Part shown: positions 20,593-29,807 of the stretch, one piece after another
How the letters are laid out: each line of letters begins with the position of its first letter
Numbering within the stretch: position 1 is the first letter of the stretch
DNA from: Chryseolinea sp. H1M3-3
Lineage (GTDB): Bacteria > Bacteroidota > Bacteroidia > Cytophagales > Cyclobacteriaceae
DNA length: 64,000 nt
Assembly (NCBI RefSeq): GCF_029360725.1
Contig: NZ_JARKMY010000001.1
Span: 372,001 to 436,000 of the forward strand
Direction of reading: 5' to 3'
Program-made: the position numbers and the translations under genes
The notes under the pieces: generated by a model
Told to the model about the DNA's origin: nothing
What the model saw: the letters and a program-made list of their open reading frames with translations, nothing else
Databases searched by the model: none

Positions 20593-21486
20593 CTACACTC
20601 TAAACCTCAAAAAAGTCCCCATCGGCAAATCCTTTTCATGCTTGGATTTTAAATAGAATTCGCCGTATTCCTCTTCCTTGAAGTCGAAATAGGTTTTAGC
20701 AATATTTAATCCCACCAAAGGTGACAAACCAATCGCATACATGCTCAGAATGAAAAAGCTTTTTTGTTTTTCCAGCACCTGACTGCTCATATAAATAAGT
20801 TCATCCAGTTGCTCTTGTAATGTCCATTTTTCGCCTTCGGGGCCGCGGCCATACGGCGGTGGATCCATGATGATGCCATGGTATTTGTTGCCACGTTTCA
20901 CTTCGCGTTTAACAAATTTAAAAGCGTCTTCATATACCCAGCGAATATCCTTCAGGTTATTAAGTTGCATGTTGTGTGCAGCCCAATTTATACCGGGCCG
21001 GGATGCATCACAATGAATTACTTCAGCCCCTGCCGTGCGTGCTACAACGGATGCGGCACCTGTATAAGCAAAAAGATTAAGCACCTTCGGTTGTTTTACC
21101 GTCCACGTGTTGATGGTATCAAAAATAAAATTCCAGTTGCTTCCCTGCTCAGGAAATATTCCAACATGTCCGAACCCGGTAAGCGCCAGGCGTAAAGTAA
21201 TTTTAAGCGTGTTATAGCGATAGGAAATATTCCAGCTCTCCGGCATAGCAGGATTTTTTGACCACCCTCCTTTAACATCGTCAGTGAACCGGAATTTATC
21301 TTTTTGTTCACGCACGAATTTGGCATGCGCCAATTTTTTCCATTCTTGTTCACTTAGGGATTTTTTCCATAACGCCTGTGGCTCGGGCCGAATCAGAATG
21401 TATTCCCCAAATCGCTCGAGTTTCTCAAAATTACCAGCATCGATGAGTTCGTAGTCGGTCCAGGAAGAAGGATGTAAAAGTTTCAA
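20593..21486 (-). CDS. RlmI-like class I SAM methyltransferase
   Basis: The 297-aa product has an N-terminal half rich in aromatic and charged residues and a Rossmann methyltransferase domain: SAM-binding NLFAYTGAASVVARTAGAEVIHCDAS, then the catalytic-loop motif IMDPPPYGRGP. This layout resembles RlmI/YccW-type rRNA (cytosine-5) methyltransferases, but the RNA target is not known and the N-terminal PUA-like part is not clear. No ATG precedes the conserved region; the TTG of TTGAAACTTTTACATCC is the likely start. Confidence 0.8.
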   Translation of the reverse strand: MKLLHPSSWTDYELIDAGNFEKLERFGEYILIRPEPQALWKKSLSEQEWKKLAHAKFVREQKDKFRFTDDVKGGWSKNPAMPESWNISYRYNTLKITLRLALTGFGHVGIFPEQGSNWNFIFDTINTWTVKQPKVLNLFAYTGAASVVARTAGAEVIHCDASRPGINWAAHNMQLNNLKDIRWVYEDAFKFVKREVKRGNKYHGIIMDPPPYGRGPEGEKWTLQEQLDELIYMSSQVLEKQKSFFILSMYAIGLSPLVGLNIAKTYFDFKEEEYGEFYLKSKHEKDLPMGTFLRFRV

Positions 21487-21579
21487 GTTTCTGATTTAAG
21501 GTTCAAAGTTAAAAGAAACTTAGATTTGAAGTTTACAGCGCGAACGTTGAACTTCGAGCTTTCAATCCAAACCATTTGA

Positions 21580-22386
21580 ATGCATCCGCTCATCACCAGT
21601 GTTCAGAATCCGAAGATCAAAAACATTCTTGCGTTGGAAAAAGCAAGGGAGCGTAATAAACAAAATCTCTGCGTGATCGAAGGTATAAAGGAATTATCGT
21701 TAGCAGTGGCAGGGGCATATAAAATCTCCAGTGTGTTTTATTGCCCGGAGATTATCGAATCGGACGAGGTTCAAACGATTGTAAAAGACGACCAACTTTT
21801 AATTCCTGTACAACAAAATGTTTTTAGTAAACTTGCTTACCGGGAAAGCACCGGAGGAATTATTGCCTTGGCCGAACAAAAAAAACATGCATTGGAAACT
21901 CTGGAACTAACGCCGAAGCCACTCTTATTAGTCTTAGAAGGCGTTGAGAAGCCTGGAAACCTGGGAGCAGTTTTACGCACTGCGGATGCGGCCGGTATCG
22001 ATGGAGTTATCATTTGTGACCCGCGCGTAGATTTCTATAACCCGAACGTCATCAGATCAAGCGTTGGGTGTGTATTTACCAATCAGATCGCATCGGCAAC
22101 CTCAGCCGAAACAATAGCGTGGCTAAAGAGAAAGAATATTGCAATCTTCTGCACTTATTTGAAAGCCTCCAAACCTTACGATGATGTTGATTACACACCA
22201 GCGACGGCTATCGTTATGGGTACAGAATCCGTAGGATTGTCGGATAGTTGGGTGGAGAATGCAAACGAAAATATAATTATTCCCATGCAAGGAAAAATAG
22301 ACTCGATGAATGTTTCAACTGCAGCTGCTGTGGTCATCTTTGAGGCCAGAAGACAGCGTGGATTTAAAGAAAAACGCTATTCATAA
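21580..22386 (+). CDS. TrmH/SpoU family RNA 2'-O-methyltransferase
   Basis: The 268-aa product has the SPOUT knot motifs of TrmH-type enzymes, which methylate the ribose 2'-OH of rRNA or tRNA: motif 1 in EGVEKPGNLGAVLRTADAAGIDGVI, motif 2 in AIVMGTESVGLSD and motif 3 in IIPMQGKIDSMNVSTAAAVVIFEARRQR. The N-terminal 90 residues form the substrate-binding domain that begins HPLITSVQNPKIKNILAL. The RNA target is not identifiable. It is divergent from the methyltransferase gene upstream. Confidence 0.94.
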   Translation: MHPLITSVQNPKIKNILALEKARERNKQNLCVIEGIKELSLAVAGAYKISSVFYCPEIIESDEVQTIVKDDQLLIPVQQNVFSKLAYRESTGGIIALAEQKKHALETLELTPKPLLLVLEGVEKPGNLGAVLRTADAAGIDGVIICDPRVDFYNPNVIRSSVGCVFTNQIASATSAETIAWLKRKNIAIFCTYLKASKPYDDVDYTPATAIVMGTESVGLSDSWVENANENIIIPMQGKIDSMNVSTAAAVVIFEARRQRGFKEKRYS

Positions 22387-22451
22387 TTATTTTTAAATGA
22401 ATATCCATCATGCAAAGCAATTTTATAAATTTATGATTGGGAAGTTAACAA

Positions 22452-24779
22452 ATGGATAGGGTTCCATTATCAAAGAAATATGGGGCGGAAGAAAACATGA
22501 TAAATACGTTGGCAGAAGCGTATCGCCTGCAAGAAGCTATTATCAGTGCCACTGAGCTTTCGGTCATTTCTACGGATACGAAAGGCATTATTACGAGCTT
22601 TAACCGGGCCGCAGAAGATCTGTTAGGGTATTCTGCTGCAGAGATGATCGGCAAGGCGACACTCGTCATGTTACACGACAGTATTGAATTAATTGAACGC
22701 GCCAGCAAGTTATCGGACGAATTGGGAATAGATGTCGAGCCTAACTTCGAAGCCCTTTCATTCAAGGCTCAGCTCCTCAGAAGTGCTGACCGCGAAGAAT
22801 GGACTTATATTAGAAAAAACGGCACGAAATTCCCTGTAATGTTATCCATCACCGGATTGTGGGATGATAACGGTAAGCTTACTGGCTATGCAGGTATCGC
22901 AGCTGATATAACGGAACAACGTCGCCTACAGAACCAGTTCAGAAAATCAGAAGCGCATTTAAGCGCACTCGTTAATTCGTTGGATGATATTGTTTTTGAA
23001 GTTGATGAAGATGGTCGATTCGTAAACGTGTGGGCAAAAAACGATGACGATTTATTTTATCCTCGATCAAAAATTCTAGGCAGAACATTTCAGGAAGCAC
23101 TGGGCGAAGAATTTTCAAAACCCCTGGAAGCTTTAAGGGTAAAAGTGATGACTACCGGGCAGTCTGACAGCTATGAATACAAATCTATCATACCTGGCTC
23201 TAACAGGTGGTTCAACGCAAAATATGCCATCGTTCACGAAAACGGCAAGCCCACGAAAAGACTAACCATTCGCATTGAAGATATTACAACCCGGAAAGTA
23301 GCCGAGAGCAAATTGATTAAAAGCGAACAAAAATTCAGATCCCTTACGGAAAATATTCCTGGTGTCATTTATCTCAGAAAAAATGATGAAGCCTATTCGA
23401 TGATCTACCTCAACTCAAGGGTTGAAGAATTAACGGGATTTGAAGCCAGTCAGTTTTTATCAAGCAAACTTAACTTCAGCGACTTATACCATCCGAATGA
23501 TCAAGACAGAATCCGTATAGAAATTGAACATGCAGTTGCTGAAAAAAGAAACTTCAGTATTGAATATCGGATTCGTCACAAAACTGATACCTGGCGCTTT
23601 GTAAAAGAAGATGGTATGCCGGTAATCCAGGAAGATGGAAGTATTACCATTGAAGGATTTATCATCGACATCACTGCGCAGAAAAATGCTGAAAAGGAAT
23701 TGTTAAAGGTCGCGAAAGAAAATTATAGACTGTTCAACACTTCCGTTAATTTAAATGCAATCTCAGGTTTTGATGGATACTTTAAAAAACTAAGTCCTGC
23801 TTGGGAACAACTTCTTGGCTGGACGGATCAGGAACTGAAAACCAACCGCTTCGTGGAATTCGTTCACCACGACGACGTACCGGCTACAGAAGAAATGCTC
23901 AAATACATTTCTGAGGGGAACGACCTTCACCATTTTGAAAATCGTTACCGCTGCAAAGATGGTTCTTACCGCTGGCTGTTGTGGAGTTCCGCTACGGATG
24001 TTAAGAACCAACTGATGTATACATCGGCCATTGATATTACAGAACGAAAAAAATCCGAAGATGAACTGCTTCGTTCTAAACAAAGCTTGGAAGCTATTGC
24101 CGTAAAACTTCAGGAACAAAATAGACAGCTAGATGAATTTGCACATATCATTTCGCACAATCTGCGGTCACCCGTCGGCAATATTAAAGCGCTCATCAGC
24201 CTGCTTGACGCCAACAGCAGTTTGCTTGACTATCAACAAATTTTTGAAAAAATAAAGACCGTTTCCAGTAACCTCGGTGAAACCATGAACGAACTCATGG
24301 AGACACTGAAGGTTAAGACCGATACGGATATACCACGTGTTGAAATTAGATTTAAAGAAGTGTTCGATAAGGTCATTCAGTCATTGGAAGGCGAACTGAT
24401 TCAGCAAAGCGCTTCCATCACCTTTGACTTCAACGATGCCCCAAAAATATATTACTCCAAAGCATACCTTGAAAGCATATTCCAAAACCTGCTGACCAAT
24501 GCTTTAAAATACGCTTCGCCTAAACGGAAACCTGAAATAAAAGTAACTACCTCAACCGTTGATACAGGTATCGAACTGCGCGTACAGGACAACGGTTTGG
24601 GCATAGACATGCAACGTCACGGAAGCAAATTATTTGGCCTTCACAAAACGTTTCATGTACATCAGGATGCCAAGGGCGTAGGACTCTTTCTTGTCAAAAC
24701 TCAGGTTGAAGCGTTAGGAGGATCAATCTCTGCGGAAAGCGAAGTGGATCAGGGTACCACTTTTATCATTCAATTTTAA
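22452..24779 (+). CDS. Multi-PAS sensor histidine kinase
   Basis: The 775-aa product has four PAS domains, about residues 25-150, 160-280, 290-410 and 415-530, with PAC-type ends such as GYAGIAADITEQRR and FIIDITAQKNAEKE. A short coiled coil leads to the dimerisation domain with phospho-acceptor His569 in AHIISHNLRSPVGN, then an ATPase domain with NLLTNALKYASP (N box), DNGLGIDM (G1) and GVGLFLVKTQVEALGG (G2). No membrane segment is seen, so it should be cytoplasmic. No response regulator is adjacent; it is an orphan kinase. The ligand is unknown. Confidence 0.92.
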   Translation: MDRVPLSKKYGAEENMINTLAEAYRLQEAIISATELSVISTDTKGIITSFNRAAEDLLGYSAAEMIGKATLVMLHDSIELIERASKLSDELGIDVEPNFEALSFKAQLLRSADREEWTYIRKNGTKFPVMLSITGLWDDNGKLTGYAGIAADITEQRRLQNQFRKSEAHLSALVNSLDDIVFEVDEDGRFVNVWAKNDDDLFYPRSKILGRTFQEALGEEFSKPLEALRVKVMTTGQSDSYEYKSIIPGSNRWFNAKYAIVHENGKPTKRLTIRIEDITTRKVAESKLIKSEQKFRSLTENIPGVIYLRKNDEAYSMIYLNSRVEELTGFEASQFLSSKLNFSDLYHPNDQDRIRIEIEHAVAEKRNFSIEYRIRHKTDTWRFVKEDGMPVIQEDGSITIEGFIIDITAQKNAEKELLKVAKENYRLFNTSVNLNAISGFDGYFKKLSPAWEQLLGWTDQELKTNRFVEFVHHDDVPATEEMLKYISEGNDLHHFENRYRCKDGSYRWLLWSSATDVKNQLMYTSAIDITERKKSEDELLRSKQSLEAIAVKLQEQNRQLDEFAHIISHNLRSPVGNIKALISLLDANSSLLDYQQIFEKIKTVSSNLGETMNELMETLKVKTDTDIPRVEIRFKEVFDKVIQSLEGELIQQSASITFDFNDAPKIYYSKAYLESIFQNLLTNALKYASPKRKPEIKVTTSTVDTGIELRVQDNGLGIDMQRHGSKLFGLHKTFHVHQDAKGVGLFLVKTQVEALGGSISAESEVDQGTTFIIQF

Positions 24780-24800
24780 TAACAGCATGTCATAAAAAAA

Positions 24801-24818
24801 GGACGGATGATTCCGTCC
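24801..24818. terminator. Probable bidirectional terminator
   Basis: The stem GGACGGA/TCCGTCC is preceded by a run of A and followed by TTAAATTT, so it could terminate the histidine kinase gene on the plus strand and tRNA-Ala on the minus strand. Confidence 0.75.
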
Positions 24819-24830
24819 TTAAATTTCTTG

Positions 24831-24904
24831 TGGAGCATATCGGAGTCGAACCGATGACCTTCACACTGCCAGCGTGACGCTCTAGCCAGCTGAGCTAATG
24901 CCCC
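24831..24904 (-). tRNA. tRNA-Ala (anticodon GGC)
   Basis: On the minus strand the cloverleaf reads acceptor GGGGCAT/ATGCTCC, D stem GCTC/GAGC, anticodon stem TCACG/TGTGA around the loop CTGGCAG (anticodon GGC) and a T arm with TTCGAAC. It is 74 nt; the 3' CCA is not encoded, as is common in Bacteroidota. Confidence 0.95.
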
Positions 24905-25373
24905 AACAAAGTGCGCAAATATAGGTGAGATTCGAGGATTGGAAAATTAAAAGATTGGAAAATTGGAAGATTCAAAACGAAGGTCAGCTTTGTACCAATG
25001 CTTCATTCATTAATTTAAATTGAGTCTAAGCCCTTTTTTTGATAATTTCCCTTGCAGCAATTCCAGCGTCCATGACGCTGATGATAACATTGATTCAGAA
25101 AAATACGCGAATGAAGCGTGGCTGTAAGATGAATGTAAGATGACTGTATGATGGTTGAATTTAACCCGAAGCTACTCCTTACCTAACCCAAAGCTACCCC
25201 CCCAACCTCAGTGAACCTTTCAACTGTCACCCGTTTGTTCCAAGATTTTGTGTTCAACGCCAACATTTAGCCCCGAGGTTTGAGCAAAGATTTCAAGATC
25301 TTCCAATTCACGGTGTTTCAATCGTTAGAGCATCCATTTTTGGGGCCGTCGAACTTTCTAACCAGAATTACCG
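24905..25373. other. Intergenic stretch, no gene seen
   Basis: Some 470 bases between tRNA-Ala and the helicase promoter hold no convincing gene. Short direct repeats occur: GATTGGAAAATT three times near 24935-24975 in variant forms, and TGTAAGATGA-type units near 25124-25150. AT-rich start and C-rich middle; no structured RNA was recognised. Confidence 0.6.
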
Positions 25374-25381
25374 TACCTTTG
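25374..25381 (+). promoter_or_regulatory. Bacteroidota-type -7 promoter element
   Basis: TACCTTTG matches the Bacteroidota -7 consensus TAnnTTTG exactly and lies 22 bases before the helicase ATG. A clear -33 TTTG element was not seen. Confidence 0.55.
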
Positions 25382-25403
25382 CCGCTTACTTTAATAAATT
25401 TTA

Positions 25404-27119
25404 ATGAAATCTTTTGAAGCCTTGGGTCTTTCCAAGGGATTAGTAGAGTCGGTTCAACAAATCGGCTTTGAAATACCAACCCCCATACAAGAAAAAGCCA
25501 TTCCGATTCTGTTGAAAGGAAATCGCGATTTTGTGGGTTTAGCACAAACTGGAACGGGTAAAACAGCAGCTTTTGGGTTGCCTTTGCTGGAATTAATCGA
25601 TGCCGATAGCCGGAACACCCAGGCATTGGTTTTGGCACCAACCCGTGAATTGGGTCTGCAGATCACAAGCGACCTGGAGAACTTTACGGAAAAGTTTAAG
25701 CCATTCAATATTGTAGCGGTTTATGGAGGTTCAAGCATTAGTGAACAGATCAGGAAGGTAAAGAGAGGTGCACAAATCATTGTGGCAACTCCTGGAAGGC
25801 TGATCGATCTGATCGATCGTAAAGCTATCAATCTTAGTACTATACAATATGTTGTGTTAGATGAGGCAGACGAAATGCTGAACATGGGATTTAAAGAAGA
25901 TCTGGATAAGATTCTTTCTTTTACACCCGATACCAAAAGCACCTGGTTATTTTCAGCCACCATGCCCCGCGAGGTAAAGTCAATCATGAAAAACTACATG
26001 AGCGATCCTTATGAGCTAACCGTGGGAGAACAAAACACAGGCAACGTAAATATTGAACATCACTATGTGATGGTGCAGGAGAAAGATAAGTATCTCGCCT
26101 TAAAAAGAATATTGGATGACAATCCCGAAATTTTTGGATTGATCTTTTGCCGTACCCGGATCGACACACAGCGTATAGCCGAAATGTTAATGAAGGATGG
26201 TTATAATGCTGATGCCTTACATGGTGATCTTACCCAGCAGCAACGCGATCGCGTTATGCTTAAATTCAGAAACCGTTCACTTCAGATTTTGGTTGCTACC
26301 GATGTGGCTGCCCGTGGTATTGACGTGGAAGACATTTCGCATGTTATTCATATGAACATGCCCGATGAAATGGAATTTTATACGCATCGGAGTGGTCGTA
26401 CAGCACGCGCCGGAAAGAAGGGTATCTCAATTGCCATGATCTCTCGCAGAGAACTAGGTCGTGTAAAACAGCTTGAAAAAACTTTGAAGTCACCCTTTAA
26501 GAGGATGATGGTTCCAACAGGGCCGCAGGTTTGTCAAAAACAACTGATTGCCCTCATGCATAAAGTACGTGAGGTAAAAGTGAACGAGGAAGAGATCGGA
26601 GAATTTTTACCTGCCGTTTATGAAGAGCTGAAAGATTTAACAAAACAGGAATTGATCAAACGTTTCGCGTCGATCGAGTTCAACCGTTTTCTGGATTATT
26701 ATCGTAATGCACCTGATCTGAATCTCGATGACCGGAAAGCAAGTGATAGCGACGGCGATCGGTACGTCACTGGCAGTCGGTTCTTCATCAATCTCGGCAA
26801 AATGGATGGCCTGGATGCCGGCAGCATGTTAAGCTTTATTGAAGATGTGAGCGGCGTAAACAGAAAATCGATTGGCAAGATGGAACTGAAAGGCGCTTAT
26901 TCTTTCTTTGAAGTGGAAAAGGATAAAGCAGACCTTTTGTTGAGTGAGTTCAAAGGTGGTGTCGAATTTAAAGGACGACAAGTTCGGGTAGAAATGACAG
27001 AACGAAGAAACTCCGGCCCGAGAAAAGAATCGTCTTCAAGAGATTTTAAAAGAGGCAGAACATCCGGAAGCACGTTCAAAGGTTCCAAAACTACGGAGCA
27101 GAAACGCAGAAGATACTAA
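25404..27119 (+). CDS. DEAD-box RNA helicase with DbpA-type C-terminal domain
   Basis: The 571-aa product has the complete helicase core: Q motif region PTPIQEKAIP, Walker A AQTGTGKTAAFGLPL, PTRELGLQI, TPGRLIDL, DEADEML, SATMP, ATDVAARGIDVE and HRSGRTARAGKKG. Residues about 470-555 form a DbpA-like RNA-binding domain (RFFINLGKMDGLDAGSMLSFIEDVSG), and the tail is rich in Arg, Lys and Ser. Relatives (DeaD/CsdA, DbpA) remodel RNA in ribosome assembly and the cold response. Whether this one targets 23S rRNA cannot be told. Confidence 0.95.
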   Translation: MKSFEALGLSKGLVESVQQIGFEIPTPIQEKAIPILLKGNRDFVGLAQTGTGKTAAFGLPLLELIDADSRNTQALVLAPTRELGLQITSDLENFTEKFKPFNIVAVYGGSSISEQIRKVKRGAQIIVATPGRLIDLIDRKAINLSTIQYVVLDEADEMLNMGFKEDLDKILSFTPDTKSTWLFSATMPREVKSIMKNYMSDPYELTVGEQNTGNVNIEHHYVMVQEKDKYLALKRILDDNPEIFGLIFCRTRIDTQRIAEMLMKDGYNADALHGDLTQQQRDRVMLKFRNRSLQILVATDVAARGIDVEDISHVIHMNMPDEMEFYTHRSGRTARAGKKGISIAMISRRELGRVKQLEKTLKSPFKRMMVPTGPQVCQKQLIALMHKVREVKVNEEEIGEFLPAVYEELKDLTKQELIKRFASIEFNRFLDYYRNAPDLNLDDRKASDSDGDRYVTGSRFFINLGKMDGLDAGSMLSFIEDVSGVNRKSIGKMELKGAYSFFEVEKDKADLLLSEFKGGVEFKGRQVRVEMTERRNSGPRKESSSRDFKRGRTSGSTFKGSKTTEQKRRRY

Positions 27120-27127
27120 GCACGAAT

Positions 27128-27178
27128 TTGAATATTGAGTGTTGAATTTTTAGAGGATGCAACACTCAATATATTCAA
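27128..27178. terminator. Long inverted repeat between convergent genes
   Basis: A 17-base arm TTGAATATTGAGTGTTG pairs with CAACACTCAATATATTCAA (one bulged pair), around a 15-base loop. The right arm overlaps the stop codon of the protease gene. Its place between convergent genes suggests a shared terminator, though it lacks a strong U run. Confidence 0.55.
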
Positions 27179-28107
27179 TGCACTTGTTTTAACTCCAATG
27201 GAGCAATCGTAAAATTCAGCATTTCAGTATGTCGTATCACTGAAATATCTACGATGGTCAGTATTTCTTTTTTTGCTAACTCCTTAAATAATTCATGGGT
27301 GCTGTTGACAGGATGCCCATTGAAATTAATGATGATATCACCTTCCTGAAGTTGTGACCGCGAAGCTGGAGATTCGGGTTCAATGCGTGTAACAAACAAT
27401 CCTCTCTTATTCGATAAATTGAAATGCTGCTTTACCTTGGGATTGATATTGACCTCCTGTAGCATAATGCCCACGTATGCCTTGAACACTTTACCATGAT
27501 GGATGAGTTGTTCTGCAATCTCCTTTGCTGTGTTGATATCAACAGAAAAACTTAAGCCCTGAGCTCCCTGGATCATGGCTGTATTGACGCCAATGACGTC
27601 TCCATCTGTTGTGATCATCGGGCCACCCGAATTACCTGGATTAAGTGCGGCATCCGACTGGATAACATTATCCACCAATTTTCCCGATTGCGTTTGCAAC
27701 GTTCGTCCCAACGCGCTTACCACACCCGTTGTGACAGTATGCTGATACCCGTACGGATTTCCAATCGCGATTACAAACTGGCCAATCTGGAGTTGTGAAG
27801 CATCACCCAATTTAGCGACTGAATAACCTTCCGTATAGATTTTTAATATGGCCAGATCGGTATCAGGGTCTTCACCGATAATGATTCCTTCAATTTCATT
27901 TTCATTAAGCAAACTCACCATAATTTTTTCTGCACCATGCACCACATGGCTATTGGTGAATACAAGCCCATCTGACGAAAAAATAAAACCTGATCCCGAA
28001 CCTGCGGGTCTGAGTTTACCTTTTACAGTTTTAAATACATTGATTTTGACTACCGCATTTTTTGTTTTCTCCACGGCATCAATAATCATTTGAGAAAATG
28101 CGTCCAT
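27175..28107 (-). CDS. HtrA/Deg-like serine protease without signal peptide
   Basis: The 310-aa product has a trypsin-like domain with the full catalytic triad, His54 in TNSHVV, Asp84 in DTDLAIL and Ser160 in GNSGGPM, followed by one PDZ domain (about 210-300, RGLFVTRIEPESPASRSQLQEGDIIINFNG). Periplasmic HtrA proteins carry a signal peptide or membrane anchor; here the ATG at 28107 leads directly into MDAFSQMIIDAVEKTKNAVV, so the enzyme is predicted cytoplasmic. A TTG 15 bases upstream adds only MKKNI. Role: probably protein quality control. Confidence 0.9.
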   Translation of the reverse strand: MDAFSQMIIDAVEKTKNAVVKINVFKTVKGKLRPAGSGSGFIFSSDGLVFTNSHVVHGAEKIMVSLLNENEIEGIIIGEDPDTDLAILKIYTEGYSVAKLGDASQLQIGQFVIAIGNPYGYQHTVTTGVVSALGRTLQTQSGKLVDNVIQSDAALNPGNSGGPMITTDGDVIGVNTAMIQGAQGLSFSVDINTAKEIAEQLIHHGKVFKAYVGIMLQEVNINPKVKQHFNLSNKRGLFVTRIEPESPASRSQLQEGDIIINFNGHPVNSTHELFKELAKKEILTIVDISVIRHTEMLNFTIAPLELKQVH

Positions 28108-28363
28108 AATATTCTTTTTCAATCATAGACAAATTATTGCCCACTTTATTGTATGGCAATTTTGTCTGGGCCTTAGCGGAGAGATAACGCCAGTATGGCC
28201 GAACACTATGCCTGGTCGGGTCTTTTTAGCCTCATCAAATGAAGGTATGTCGTTCGGCAAAACGGTCCGCGATTTTGTTCTACGATACACCCTTTTCTGA
28301 CGGCTTTCAGCATTTAGCTTTTCACTTTAACATTAAAACGTTTAGATTCGCACCAGTTTTTTT

Positions 28364-28438
28364 CGGGGCGTAGCGCAGCCCGGTTAGCGCACCACGTTAG
28401 GGACGTGGGGGTCGGATGTTCGAATCATCTCGCCCCGA
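28364..28438 (+). tRNA. tRNA-Pro (anticodon AGG)
   Basis: The acceptor CGGGGCG pairs with CGCCCCG, with the C1-G72 pair and A73 typical of tRNA-Pro. D stem GCGC/GCGC; anticodon stem CCACG/CGTGG around TTAGGGA, giving anticodon AGG followed by G37; T arm GGATG/CATCT around TTCGAAT. The encoded A34 is unusual, since most bacteria read CCU with G34 or U34 tRNAs. Confidence 0.93.
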
Positions 28439-28442
28439 CTTC

Positions 28443-28480
28443 GCCCGCCATAGCTTTAGCGACGGCGGGCTTTTTCTTTT
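28443..28480 (+). terminator. Rho-independent terminator after tRNA-Pro
   Basis: GCCCGCC pairs with GGCGGGC around a 14-base loop, followed by TTTTTC and TTTTT. It sits 4 bases after the tRNA. Confidence 0.85.
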
Positions 28481-28675
28481 TATAGAAGATGTTTGCAGGT
28501 GATTAAATACTTGCTTTACGTCTAATAATGCGATGTTGGAATAATTAACTCGCCTTCATTTCGGTTAGCACCGAATGGTCTCGGAATAATTGGAATTGCT
28601 AAATAGCGAGAGACATACGCAAAACTTCCGTTTTCTACTGGAGACGTCGTCCGCGACTAAGGACTGCAAGCCGAC

Positions 28676-29341
28676 TCACTTTTTCTTCTTATTCTGCTTC
28701 AACGAACTAAAAAACTTCGCCCAGTTGAAAACATTCAGGAACGGGTTGGTAACGGGTTGGAATCTGCTATTGGCTGAATTAGCCCACTGATCTAAATAAT
28801 ATCGTTGATTTTGATAGCCATCCATTGGGGTAGTTTTGACCATCAACGCCAATAATTCTTCATTAAAATTACGCTTATCGATGCCGCTATTATCCATCGG
28901 CATATTCATCGCTAACACCGCCTGCTTAAAAACTTCTTCCGTCGGGAAGGGCACAATCGTCACTTCCTGCAAAAATGTAGTGTCCTGCACCAGCGTTATA
29001 ATTATGGTTTGATATTCCGGCGAATTCATGGGTACTGTAAAATATTGCCGGTCATACCCCACCGCACTGATAACCAACTCATCGCCTTCGAGAACAGGCA
29101 TTGAAAAGAAACCCATGCCATTGGTGGTCGTTCCCCTGCCAGCTTTCGGCACATAAATATGGACCCCCGGAACAGGAATTCCAGAAACACTGTCCTCTTC
29201 CAGCACTACGCCGGACAACTGAATAACACGCTTCTTTTGCTGTGCTTTTCCTGGAACAGCCGCACAAAAAACGATTAATAGTAGACTCGTTACGAATACT
29301 AAAAACTTCACATTTCCTTTTATAATAACTCCGGCATTCAT
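28676..29341 (-). CDS. Exported protein with CarboxypepD_reg-like domain
   Basis: The 221-aa product has a signal peptide (hydrophobic core LVFVTSLLLIVFCAAVPGKA) and then a carboxypeptidase-regulatory-like beta sandwich: IQLSGVVLEEDSVSGIPVPGVHIYVPKAGRGTTTNGMGFFSMPVLEGDELVISAVGY. This module is common at the N terminus of Bacteroidota outer-membrane proteins, but no TonB barrel follows; the remaining 110 residues are of unknown fold and end in KKKK. It is probably periplasmic or outer-membrane associated. The ATG at 29341 is preferred to a TTG nine bases upstream. Confidence 0.85.
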   Translation of the reverse strand: MNAGVIIKGNVKFLVFVTSLLLIVFCAAVPGKAQQKKRVIQLSGVVLEEDSVSGIPVPGVHIYVPKAGRGTTTNGMGFFSMPVLEGDELVISAVGYDRQYFTVPMNSPEYQTIIITLVQDTTFLQEVTIVPFPTEEVFKQAVLAMNMPMDNSGIDKRNFNEELLALMVKTTPMDGYQNQRYYLDQWANSANSRFQPVTNPFLNVFNWAKFFSSLKQNKKKK

Positions 29342-29385
29342 GGATTTCAAATATACAGAGAAGCACTAAAAGCGCCTAATTTCTC

Positions 29386-29393
29386 TACCTTTG
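29386..29393 (+). promoter_or_regulatory. Bacteroidota-type -7 promoter element
   Basis: TACCTTTG, an exact TAnnTTTG match, lies 24 bases before the ArsR-type gene start. The -33 element is not clear. Confidence 0.5.
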
Positions 29394-29417
29394 ACAGTTC
29401 ACACATAGGATGCCAAA

Positions 29418-29807
29418 ATGCGACTGAAAAGTTTTAATCTAACTCTGGGAGCACAAATATTTAAAGCCTGCGCCGATGAGTCACGTCTTCGGATCCTGGG
29501 ATTAATTGTGACGAATGGCGAAATGTGTATTTCGGATTTAGAAAAAATCCTGGATTTTACGCAGGCCAAAACCTCCCGGCATCTAATTTATTTAAAGAAT
29601 TCTGGCATTCTGAGCGCCCGCCGGTATAACCATTGGGTCTTTTATCAGATCAAGGACAGCGTAGCCGATATTATTCAACAGGTATTTCAATTTTTACGTA
29701 AAGACGCGCAACTAACCCAGGATCAGAAAATCTACCAAACTTTATTCACCAATAGAGAGTTAGCAATTAATAAGCTACAAATTCAGGAATGGCAAAAAGT
29801 GAAATAA
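29418..29807 (+). CDS. ArsR-family winged-helix regulator
   Basis: The 129-aa product has the ArsR-type winged helix: KACADESRLRILGLIVTNGEMCISDLEKILDFTQAKTSRHLIYLKNSGILSARRYNHWVFYQIK. The metal-binding ELCVCDL box of metal sensors is replaced by EMCISDL with a single Cys, so classical arsenite or zinc sensing is not indicated. Its end overlaps the next gene by 19 bases, so it is translationally linked to the YjjG-like phosphatase. Confidence 0.9.
   Translation: MRLKSFNLTLGAQIFKACADESRLRILGLIVTNGEMCISDLEKILDFTQAKTSRHLIYLKNSGILSARRYNHWVFYQIKDSVADIIQQVFQFLRKDAQLTQDQKIYQTLFTNRELAINKLQIQEWQKVK

Noticed and set aside
21487-21579. Repeat-rich gap with GTTCAAAGTT- and GAACGTTGAAC-like words
   Set aside because: Too short and irregular to call a repeat family or regulator site.
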